Assembly: GCA_024233595.1 (NCBI GenBank)
Contig: JACKPK010000008.1
Coordinates: 19,935-83,934 of the forward strand
DNA length: 64,000 nt
Origin: Deltaproteobacteria bacterium
Lineage (GTDB): Bacteria > UBA10199 > JADGCS01
Direction: 5' to 3'
The translations under genes and the position numbers were made by a program. Numbering within the stretch: the stretch's first letter is position 1; every line of letters begins with the position of its first letter. This document shows, piece after piece, positions 27,446-35,076 of the stretch. The notes below the pieces were generated by a model. It saw nothing but the letters and a program-made list of their open reading frames with translations. It was not told the origin of the DNA and did no database searches.

Positions 27446-28876
27446 ATGACGGATGATAAATCAAAAGAACTAGAATTTAACACAGCGATCATTGCGCCTG
27501 ACGAAAACAGAGAGCTCATCTCTTTAAGAAAGTACCAATTGGTTGTTTCGGGCAACGAGGGCGCCAAACGCAAGTACGAGCTTGGTAAAAAGAAAACCAT
27601 TAAGATTGGCAAAAAGAACGATAACGACATTGTGATCGATGACCGCACGGTTTCGCGTTACCATGTCGAGATTTCAGTCACGGAAGACAATAACTACGTC
27701 CTTAAAGATCTGAACTCGACCAATGGCACATCCATTAACGGCATCAAAGTCAAAGAAGCTTTTTTAACCCAAGGCGATCTCATCGAAATCGGCGAGACCA
27801 AATTGGAGTTTCAAACTTACGACGAAAAAGTGCAGATTGAACCCAGTGACGAAAATCAATTTGGGCAAATGGTGGGCAAGAGCCGCAAGATGCGACAAAT
27901 CTTTGGGATCTTGGGCCGCATTTCTCCCTCGCAAGCCACAGTTATTGTCGAAGGCGAAACCGGTACCGGTAAAGAACTTGTGGCCAAAGCCATTCACGAA
28001 CACTCATTGCGTAAAGACAAACCCTTTATTGTTTTTGATTGTTCGGCAGTGGCAGCCAACCTGATCGAATCAGAACTTTTTGGACACACCAAGGGCTCTT
28101 TTACCGGCGCGTTAAAAGACCGCATGGGGGCTTTTGAAGCGGCCAATGGCGGCACCATCTTTTTGGACGAGATCGGCGAGTTGTCCTTAGATCTGCAGCC
28201 AAAATTATTGCGTGCTTTGGAGCAACGCGAGATCAAACGTGTGGGCTCCACCAAAAGCGTCAGTCTCGATGTACGCGTTATTTCGGCCACCAACCGTAAC
28301 CTAAAAGAAGAAGTCAAAGACGGCGCGTTCCGGGAAGATCTTTATTACCGATTGTCCGTTGTTAAAATTCAGCTTCCTTCTTTAAGAGAGCGTTTGGAAG
28401 ACATCCCACTCATTGTCGAAAAAATCCTAGGCAGCGCGCGCTTTAATCGCAAACCCGATGGCGATTATTATGTGACTCGTGTTGAAGATGACGCGCTGAA
28501 GATTTTGCAACGTTACCAATGGCCAGGCAACATTCGCGAGTTGCACAACGTGATCGAAAGAGCCGTGAGCTTTTCGGAAAAGGGTGTGATCAAAGGATCG
28601 CATCTGCAGTATGTGTTTAGCGAAATTGAATCTGGCGAAGAGGCCACGGTGCGTTTGCAGAACATCGATTTGGACAAGCCTTTTAAAGAGGCCAAACAAG
28701 CGGTTGTGGAATCCTTTGAAGCGGAGTACCTGCAAGAATTATTAGAGCGCAACAAAGGCAATGTTTCTAAAGCAGCGCGCGAAGCCAAAATTGATCGCAA
28801 GCATTTGCGGAATCTTTTGGTGAAATACGGCATCTTAAAAACAGAGCTGGACGATGACGATGATGAAGACGAGTGA
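27446..28876 (+). CDS. FHA-domain sigma54-dependent transcription activator
   Basis: The 476-residue protein has an N-terminal FHA domain (about 30-125: IGKKNDNDIVIDDRTVSRYH, LNSTNGTSING). It is followed by an AAA+ sigma54-interaction domain with Walker A GETGTGKELVAKAIH, the sigma54 loop GSFTGA (a permitted variant of GAFTGA), Walker B GGTIFLDEIGEL and RYQWPGNIRELHN. A Fis-type helix-turn-helix is at the end (NKGNVSKAAREAKIDRKHLR), and the tail is Asp-rich. The ATG at 27446 has AAGGAG eight bases upstream. FHA replaces the usual receiver domain, so phosphorylation by the neighbouring kinase is the probable input; target promoters are unknown. Confidence 0.93.
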   Translation: MTDDKSKELEFNTAIIAPDENRELISLRKYQLVVSGNEGAKRKYELGKKKTIKIGKKNDNDIVIDDRTVSRYHVEISVTEDNNYVLKDLNSTNGTSINGIKVKEAFLTQGDLIEIGETKLEFQTYDEKVQIEPSDENQFGQMVGKSRKMRQIFGILGRISPSQATVIVEGETGTGKELVAKAIHEHSLRKDKPFIVFDCSAVAANLIESELFGHTKGSFTGALKDRMGAFEAANGGTIFLDEIGELSLDLQPKLLRALEQREIKRVGSTKSVSLDVRVISATNRNLKEEVKDGAFREDLYYRLSVVKIQLPSLRERLEDIPLIVEKILGSARFNRKPDGDYYVTRVEDDALKILQRYQWPGNIRELHNVIERAVSFSEKGVIKGSHLQYVFSEIESGEEATVRLQNIDLDKPFKEAKQAVVESFEAEYLQELLERNKGNVSKAAREAKIDRKHLRNLLVKYGILKTELDDDDDEDE

Positions 28877-28878
28877 GA

Positions 28879-29142
28879 TTAACTCTTCTTTTTAAAGACC
28901 TTTAAGAGTTGTTTGAGCGCCATTTTGATTTTGGCCTGCGTGTGTTTTTCGGCCATGTGTGAGGGGCCTTTTATGTACTCATCCTGACCATTAAAACGCA
29001 AAAGATCACGAATCAGCTCTTTAGGAATCCCATGCGATTCTTTTTTGCGCACACGTCTGTTTCCTAAATTAGATGTGAGCAAACGCGCACGCACCACCGC
29101 CTGAATTTTTTCGGCATCCCTGATTGTTGTTTCGTGTCTCAT
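28879..29142 (-). CDS. small basic protein of unknown function
   Basis: The 87-residue protein is rich in Lys and Arg (LGNRRVRKKESHG) and lacks a signal peptide or membrane helix. The frame is intact and preceded by GAGGG before the ATG at 29142. It converges on the sigma54 activator with a 2-base gap. I recognise no family; an RNA- or DNA-binding role would be a guess. Confidence 0.5.
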   Translation of the reverse strand: MRHETTIRDAEKIQAVVRARLLTSNLGNRRVRKKESHGIPKELIRDLLRFNGQDEYIKGPSHMAEKHTQAKIKMALKQLLKVFKKKS

Positions 29143-29374
29143 GACGAGCCCTCTATCGCAATTAGCGTGGCGTGTGTTGCTTGTTTTTTTAAAAAAAGTG
29201 GTCTCGCTTTAGCCTGCTTTATCTAATATTAAAATAATTAATAAATTTATAATGTTATGGGTTTTTGTTGTTGCTTGTACGTACTTGGTACGTACAAAGA
29301 AAAAACTCATTTTGAGCACAACTTTTGCCCGCACGACCCGATAAAGAATATGAACTCAAAAAAGCTCACTGTTT
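29143..29374. other. AT-rich leader region of the accessory island
   Basis: No gene is seen here. The region holds repeat A copy 1 (29218-29292) with TATAAT at 29249-29254, and the palindrome GTACGTAC-TTG-GTACGTAC at 29277-29295. It is the upstream region of the small kinase gene. Confidence 0.6.
29218..29292 (+). repeat. repeat A, copy 1 (left border of cassette 1)
   Basis: About 75 bases that recur at 31436-31510 with roughly 90% identity by eye. It contains an AT-rich stretch with TATAAT, a TTTTTGTTGTTG segment and the start of the palindrome GTACGTACTTGGTACG. Position in front of the first gene of each cassette suggests a promoter/leader function. Confidence 0.85.
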
Positions 29375-30445
29375 ATGAATATAAAAACAACATCAACATT
29401 CACCATGCCAATGCCCATTACTTTTGGCCAGGTGTGCAACACGGATCAAACGGCTGCAGCGGCAGGAGAATCAAATACTCTAGGAAGCACAGCAACATCA
29501 GGGGTTCAATTCACTAAAATTCATTACCCATCTTCAGGTCAAGTGCAGGCCTTGCGCGTACCATACATTCATAAACCTTTGGCTCCTCTTACAAAGCCAC
29601 CATTAAGGTACAAAGATCGTTTTGAAGAAATCAAATGCTTGTCAGACAAAGAACAAGCCAAGGTTTTTGTGGTTAAAGATAAAGCTTCCGGAAAATTATT
29701 TGTGGCACGCAAAGTGCCCATGCAGTTCAAGAGAGAAACACGTGTGCTTGCAGCAATCAACAGCCCCCGTGTTGTTCGCTTGCACGAAACTTTTTCGGAG
29801 CACGCTCAACAAATCATGATCATTGATTATGTTGCAGGAAAAACTCTGCATGACTTTTTGGAACAAAAATCCAGCGGCCCCATTAAAGAAGACACTTTAA
29901 AACTTTGGCGAGATCAGCTCAAAGAGGGCATCACTGCGTTGCGCCAAGTCGGCGTTGTTCATCGTGACATTTCACTAAGAAACATCATGCTGGATGAACA
30001 AGGCAGTCTTGTCATCATTGATTTTGGTTCAGCCAAACAAGATTTGAGCCACACAATCACTGCAACGCGCCAGTTTGAGTACACTCTTTATTTTGCCTCG
30101 CCAGAACAAATACGTGGCGAGGACATTGGTTTTGAAACAGACATTTATAGCTCCGGTTTTGCATTATTGACATTAGCTTTAGGAAATATGGCCAAGGATG
30201 TGCGTGGCTATCCTAAAAGTTCAGATATACTTCTGCAAATTTTAAGAGAACGCGGTTTTTATAGCGAAGCGTTTTTAAACGACCTAGAGGCCATGGTGAT
30301 TGTTGATCCTAAAAAACGCGCCTGGCACGCGGCAGAGCCAACCCCTACGCCTAGCACAGCATTGGCTGTTCCAACAAAACAAACCCCGAGTGTTAAAACC
30401 GCTTCCATCAAATGGTGGATGAATGATCCCTTAATTGGTGGATGA
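29375..30445 (+). CDS. small eukaryotic-like Ser/Thr kinase of cassette 1
   Basis: A soluble kinase of 356 residues. After a low-complexity, non-signal N-terminus (about 1-75) comes a compact kinase fold. The Gly-rich loop is degenerate (CLSDKEQAKVFVVKDK), ATP lysine is K113 (VARKV), the catalytic loop is HRDISLRN (D198), the metal motif DFGSAK (217) and the activation end ASPEQ. No membrane segment is visible. The start is an ATG at 29375 with a weak ribosome-binding site. The stop is followed at once by ankyrin-repeat coding sequence, and the two could be one protein if the stop is an error. Base composition and context indicate an acquired gene. Confidence 0.8.
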   Translation: MNIKTTSTFTMPMPITFGQVCNTDQTAAAAGESNTLGSTATSGVQFTKIHYPSSGQVQALRVPYIHKPLAPLTKPPLRYKDRFEEIKCLSDKEQAKVFVVKDKASGKLFVARKVPMQFKRETRVLAAINSPRVVRLHETFSEHAQQIMIIDYVAGKTLHDFLEQKSSGPIKEDTLKLWRDQLKEGITALRQVGVVHRDISLRNIMLDEQGSLVIIDFGSAKQDLSHTITATRQFEYTLYFASPEQIRGEDIGFETDIYSSGFALLTLALGNMAKDVRGYPKSSDILLQILRERGFYSEAFLNDLEAMVIVDPKKRAWHAAEPTPTPSTALAVPTKQTPSVKTASIKWWMNDPLIGG

Positions 30446-31308
30446 TATTGCAAGCACCAAACGCACAACAAACTCATAGCCGCGATTAGATCTGGGGACA
30501 CCGAAAAAGCTCGGCCGCGATCGCTTGCCTGGCCACCCGCAGAGAGGACTCGATCTCCAAGACGAATATGGCCGGAGCCGCTTTGATGTGGCTAACTTGT
30601 CGTTACGATCAAGCTGAGATTATAAACTGCTTAAAATGGGGTGCTGATCTTAATGCAAGACAAGAACCAGTTAGACGTTTTGATGTATGCTTGTTACAAA
30701 AGGTCACCTAGAGATTTACAAACTGTAACCCAAAGTGGTGCTTCCAGTCTAATCTCGAGCTTCCACGGCGAGAAGCGCTTTGATGAGTTACTTGCCACCA
30801 TAATCACCTAGAGATTGCTAAACTGCTTATTGAAAATGGTGCTGATCTTTAATCTGCAAAAATAAAGGCCGGTTGGGCCTTTGATGCAGCATCCTGCTTG
30901 TTACAAGGGTCACCTAAGTTGCCAAACTGCTTATTGAAAAGGGCGCTGATCTTGTCTCAAAACAAGAGGGCAAAGGCCTTTGATGCATACTTGTTACAAG
31001 GTCACCTAGAGATTGTAAACTGCTTATTGAAATGGGTGCCAGTCTTAATAGCAATCTGCAAGACAGAAACCAGTTGGAGCCTTTGATGCACAACCTTAAA
31101 TATGGTGATTTTGAAAACACACTTGCCATGATCAGAAAAGAACCAAAATTACTGTTGTTCACAGTGCCACAAGATCAAGATGCAGGTGGGAAAAATATTT
31201 TGCATTGGGCTGAACACAGGTTGAGAATACCGAAGATAATTTGAAATTATGAAAAACATTCTTAAAGAGTATTCGGAGCGCGAGGGTAGAGAGGAAGCTG
31301 TCTTGTAG
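30446..31308 (+). pseudogene. ankyrin-repeat protein, frame broken many times
   Basis: Switching among the three plus frames gives at least five ankyrin repeats of the GADLNxQxxxGxxPLMxACYKGHLEIVxxLIExG type, for example NCLLKMGADLN (30,625-30,660), KLLIENGADL (30,815-30,850), EKGADL near 30,945 and LEIVNCLLKW near 31,010. They are followed by a non-repeat end (ENTLAMIRKEPKLLLFTVPQ) and a stop at 31306 after ILKEYSEREGREEAVL. Ankyrin repeats mediate protein-protein contacts. Whether decayed or mis-sequenced cannot be decided; the neighbouring kinase frame is clean up to 30,445. Confidence 0.75.
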
Positions 31309-31433
31309 CCCTCTCTGGCCGATGGCCATCTCTCCCGTGCATTGCGGCAAAGTTGCCCAATGGCAAGTTTGAAGATTGTGCGCCATAGGAGAGACTAAAA
31401 GAGCAGAGGGGTTTTCCCCCTTACAGTTTTTCT
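31309..31433. repeat. repeat B, copy 1 (right border of cassette 1)
   Basis: These 125 bases match 34953-35076 with one single-base indel and otherwise no differences seen. The last 13 bases (31421-31433) are the final codons of the M20 peptidase gene in reverse, although that gene lies 3.6 kb away. This marks the junction of a duplication. Repeat A copy 2 begins two bases later. Confidence 0.92.
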
Positions 31434-31435
31434 AT

Positions 31436-31510
31436 TTTATCTAAAATTAAAATAATTAATAAATTTATAATGTTATATATTTTTGTTGTTGTGTGTACGT
31501 ACTTGGTACG
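31436..31510 (+). repeat. repeat A, copy 2 (left border of cassette 2)
   Basis: Second copy of the 29218-29292 repeat, starting immediately after repeat B copy 1. The palindrome is cut short after GTACGTACTTGGTACG, where six bases separate it from the IS30-like element. Confidence 0.85.
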
Positions 31511-31516
31511 CATGAG

Positions 31517-32361
31517 TTCAATAAGTAAATGCAACACTTACCTAATTTGAGAACCTCTGGGCTAGAGGATGTTCATGAGTGAAAAGAGGTTGTTTAAGCA
31601 GCTGTCATCTCAAGAAAGGTATGTGATTCAAAGGCTTTATGTGAATCTGATACGAATGGCTAGATTAAAACAGTCCCCAATTACAATCAAAGCAATTAAA
31701 GGACTTTCGCCATGTCTGCCATGAAACAATCTATCAGTGGATATACAGTGATCGTCCAGATCGATTGTCTATTTAACCCGTAAGTTTAAAACGAAGATAC
31801 TGAGGGTTATTCATTTAGATCTGGTCCTGGAAGCATATTCCTTTCAAAACCCCCCATAAGGCGTCCTCAAGTGGATGATGTAAAGAGTTTAGCCATTGGG
31901 AATCAAGACTCTTGTGGTTTCAAACAAAATACCAGTTCGTTGTTGAAGTGACGGTTGAGAGAAAATCGCGTTTGTGATCATTGGTACAGAGTGGGCAATA
32001 AAAAGCCTCCATAAAACACCAGAAGGCCCTCATAAACAACAACCTTTCCGAGGGTTCCAGAGCATATGAGAAAATCAATTACATATGACAATGGGATGGA
32101 GAATAGAGATCGTTGGAAGACCAATAAGGTTTTAAAAACCAAGTCCTACTTCACCAACTTACCATAGCTGGGAGAAAAGGAAGTGTTGAGAATACCAATG
32201 GGCTAATCAGAAGGTATCTACCTAAAAGACAGACCTGAGGAGAGTCAAAACCAAGAGATTGAAAGAAATACAGAATCTATAAACATAGACCCTAAAAAAG
32301 TAATACTCAACTTTTAACCTTACGAGGTCTTCTCCTCCGGGTGTTGCACTTAGTTATTGAA
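31517..32361 (+). mobile_element. IS30-family insertion sequence, degraded or mis-sequenced
   Basis: The ends are near-perfect inverted repeats: TTCAATAAGTAAATGCAACAC at 31517-31537 (shown minus its last base is 20) and its complement at 32341-32361, 19 of 21 matching. The 845-base length is shorter than intact IS30 elements (about 1.1 kb), so some sequence is missing. It sits next to the repeat A palindrome, in keeping with the IS30 preference for palindromic targets. A target duplication could not be established. Confidence 0.75.
31575..32352 (+). pseudogene. IS30-family transposase, broken
   Basis: The start SEKRLFKQLSSQERYVIQRL matches the IS30 helix-turn-helix region. Later frames give TYDNGMENRD (the DNG catalytic strand) near 32,090, YHSWEKGSVENTNGLIRRYL (32,165-32,225) with the last catalytic Glu, and a PRK plus EVFSSG ending near 32,335. 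This is the DDE layout of IS30 transposases. Five or more frame shifts and a shortened middle make it inactive as written. Confidence 0.75.
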
Positions 32362-32770
32362 TCCGCACGCGCACAATAAAGGTGTTTTTGAGGAGAATTA
32401 AATTTAATTTTACTAAAAGGAAAAATTAAGAAACTTTTACAAGTTTGGTCGAACAAAATTCAGCGGCCATTCAGCATTCAATCCGGTGTTCATACATGGT
32501 TCCCTACATCTTTTGATTTTTGGGGTTTCCCAAAAGATTAATCGACCAGCACCAGCAATTTATAAATGATGATGGTAAAAAGAAAAAGCGATTTTCCACA
32601 ACAAATGCCCATGCCACGCGTTTATTACGTGTTTGTTTTCAGAAACAAAACAGAAATTTCATTAGGATGTGACAAGCTGAGAAATTTTCAATATTCTTAT
32701 CAAAGAATTTAAATTCAGAAAAAACAAAAAGAACACATTTTTCCAGGCAAATTGTTGCAGGGGAATTTTT
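32362..32770. other. gene-poor stretch before the helical-repeat gene
   Basis: About 410 AT-rich bases without a convincing gene. Around 32,607 one frame reads MPMPRVYYVF; MPMP also occurs at the N-terminus of the cassette 1 kinase (residues 11-14), so the true start of the next gene might lie here with frame errors between. Otherwise I see nothing. Confidence 0.35.
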
Positions 32771-34908
32771 ATGGTCCAGAAGGAAGTCATAAAAGCTTTA
32801 AGAAAAATTTACTGGCATTTGATTCCCGAAAGTCTTCGGCACTCTGTATAAAAAGTATGCTAAACCAGATGGCTATGGAGAGTTTGGGCTGCTGGTTTTG
32901 GAAAGATATAGAGAACAAAGTTGGTCAAGTTGATGGGAGCAAAAGATTTTTTGACCTGGTGAACAGTATCTTTAGAACTAGATTCAGAAAAGAGCGATTT
33001 GCTTGGTTGGTGCACCTGACAAAACAGTTTAGTGAGATAGAAAATAAAGAAACAATTTATGCACTGCAATCTCTGCAAAAGCAAGGACTGCTTAGAAGTG
33101 TACCTTCGTTATTGAGCAAAAAACGAAAAGGCGGTTTTTTTAGTTTGCCTTCCTTGCCTCCTTTGCCACGCTTAGTGCGTGGGGCACAACTTTATGGTTG
33201 GAAGGGGTACGATGACATTGAAGCAAATGCGTGGAACACCAAGACGGAGCTTCTTGTTTCTGGAGCAGAGTATCTTTACGGGGATGCTTCTGAATTTTTA
33301 GCTTGGGCTTCTAAACTACTAAACTTAATGACGGAGCTCAGCAAGCACCTGCGCTAGCCAACAAAGTGGCTAATCGTTATTTTGCCTTGCAGCCAGATTT
33401 AAGTTTAACTGAGTTTAAAAATCTATGGCTGCCTTGACCGTATTGATCTTCTGGGCGCATTTTTAAAAGTAGCTTACGCGAATGGTTTCATAACTGAAGC
33501 GCAACAATGCCATTGAACTCATTGGTTGGTTTGAAAGTTAAGGAAAACGGACAATCTAAGGGCTATCAAAAAAGCTCTGGATCAATTTTAATTGAAAATT
33601 TAAAGAAGTTTCTTTGCTTTTTGAGCCACAGCCAAACCCTTGCCGAAGTCAAAGACCTTTTTTCAGATCGTGAAATCAAATGAAGCTCGTCAAGCAATCA
33701 TCGCCTTATGCCTTAAAGAATGGTTTCATAACTGAAGCGCAACAATGCATTGAACTCATTGAGATTTGGTTTGAAGATTAAGGAAAACGAAGACAATATA
33801 GCCGCCTAATTGGTAGTTTTGGCTGATAACAACAAAGATAGATTTTTCAAATTAGAGCCGAGTCTTGCGGATATTGTGAGAGGCTTAGTTTTTCTTTCAG
33901 TTGTCTTCAGTAATACAAGCAATTCATTAAAGAACACACTCTTAAAAAACTGGTTTGATTTGATTGCCCAGCCGATTTCATTGAGTTAATGGACCCTTGG
34001 TCAAGGGTGAATCAAAGCTCTGGACGAATTTTAATTGAGAATTTGAAGCTTCTTTGCTTTTGAGCCACAGCCTACCTTTTCCGAAGTCAAAGACCTTTTT
34101 GCAGACCGTTCAATCAGATAAAGCTCATAAAGCGTCATCGCAGCACTTGCCAAAGATGGTTTGTTAGCTGAAGCGCAAGCAATACGTTGAACTCATTAAG
34201 ATTTTTAGAAAGAAACAATCTAATCGCTAATTGCTGACTTTTTTATTGATAATAACAAAAGATGGTTTTTAAATTAGGCCGAGTCTTGCCGGATGTGAAG
34301 AACTTAGTTTTTCAGTTATCTTTGTCAATATAACAATTTCATTAAAAGAACACACTCTTAAAAACTGGTTTGATTCAGTTTAGCCGATTTCATTGAGTTA
34401 ATGGACCCTTGGTCAAGGAGAGAGCTCCTGGTTATGACTATCAAAAGAGCTCTCAGATCCCGATTTTAATTGCGAATTTAGAGAGTTTCTTTGGTTTTGA
34501 GCAATTTCCAACAATCGATGAAGTGCAGGCATTGCTAGGTAAGGCTTATTCTAAGCAAACCAAAAAAACTATCAAAGATATTTATACTAAATACAATGTT
34601 CCAACGTCATATTGATACTTGGTGAAATTACGTCTACAAATGAGTTTATTGTTTTAATCAAAAAAATGGTCAAAATTTTAGGAAGCCCTTATGCTTCTCG
34701 TTTTATTTTAGACAATCAAGGCTGGCTTTTTAAAAATGGCTTGACCGAAGAGCAACTTGACTATTTGTGCCAGCAGTTAAAAAAGGACGATGCCTTCCGG
34801 TTTCGAGACTTACATGAGCGTTATTTAAGTCGAACGCGAGAAAATGAGTTACAAAAAAACATTTTGGTTTTGCAAGAACAGATAGCAGCCTTGCAAGCAC
34901 AACAATAA
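32771..34908 (+). pseudogene. large helical-repeat protein of cassette 2, frame broken
   Basis: The N-terminal part, from the ATG at 32771, reads KEVIKALRKIYWHLIPESLR and then continues in another frame from about 32,850 to 33,357 (FDLVNSIFRTRFRKERFAWL and AQLYGWKGYDDIEANAWN). A repeat region (33,360-34,600) follows. The C-terminal end is FRFRDLHERYLSRTRENELQ with a short Gln/Leu coiled coil (34,612-34,908). I recognise no known family. No signal peptide or membrane helix is visible. The regular repeats across shifted frames argue that one long protein of about 700 residues was intended. Confidence 0.5.
33479..34600 (+). repeat. tandem coding repeats, period about 435 bases
   Basis: The segment around AGCTCTGGA...TTTTAATTGA recurs at about 33,570, 34,016 and 34,446. 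The segment TTTCATAACTGAAGCGCAAC recurs at 33,485, 33,725 and, diverged, 34,160. The encoded unit is roughly 145 residues and seems to be two related half-repeats of about 70 residues (FGFEPQPTLAEVKDLFSD and FFKLEPSLADIV). The first copy lacks half a unit. Confidence 0.75.
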
Positions 34909-34952
34909 TCCTAGAATAGCCAGCAGCGACAAACGCTTAAGAACAATCACAC

Positions 34953-35076
34953 CCCTCTCTGGCCGATGGCCATCTCTCCCGTGCATTGCGGCAAAGTTGC
35001 CCAATGGCAAGTTTGAAGTTGTGCGCCATAGGAGAGACTAAAAGAGCAGAGGGGTTTTCCCCCTTACAGTTTTTCT
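34953..35076. repeat. repeat B, copy 2 (right border of cassette 2, overlaps the M20 gene end)
   Basis: This copy lies in its presumed original place, covering the last 13 bases of the M20 gene and the region downstream. It can fold extensively: outer pair CCCCTCT/AGAGGGG, inner pair TCTCTCC/GGAGAGA, hairpins TGGCCGATGGCCA, ATTGCGGCAA/TTGCCCAAT and GGGG-TTTT-CCCC. The GGGGAAAACCCC form on the minus strand could serve as terminator of the M20 gene. Confidence 0.85.

Noticed and set aside
29277..29295. Palindrome as an attachment site of an integrative element
   Set aside because: No integrase or excisionase gene in the island; only an IS30 transposase, which does not need such a site pair.
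31309..35076. Repeat B as CRISPR repeat
   Set aside because: Only two long copies 3.6 kb apart, no short regular spacers and no cas genes in the window.
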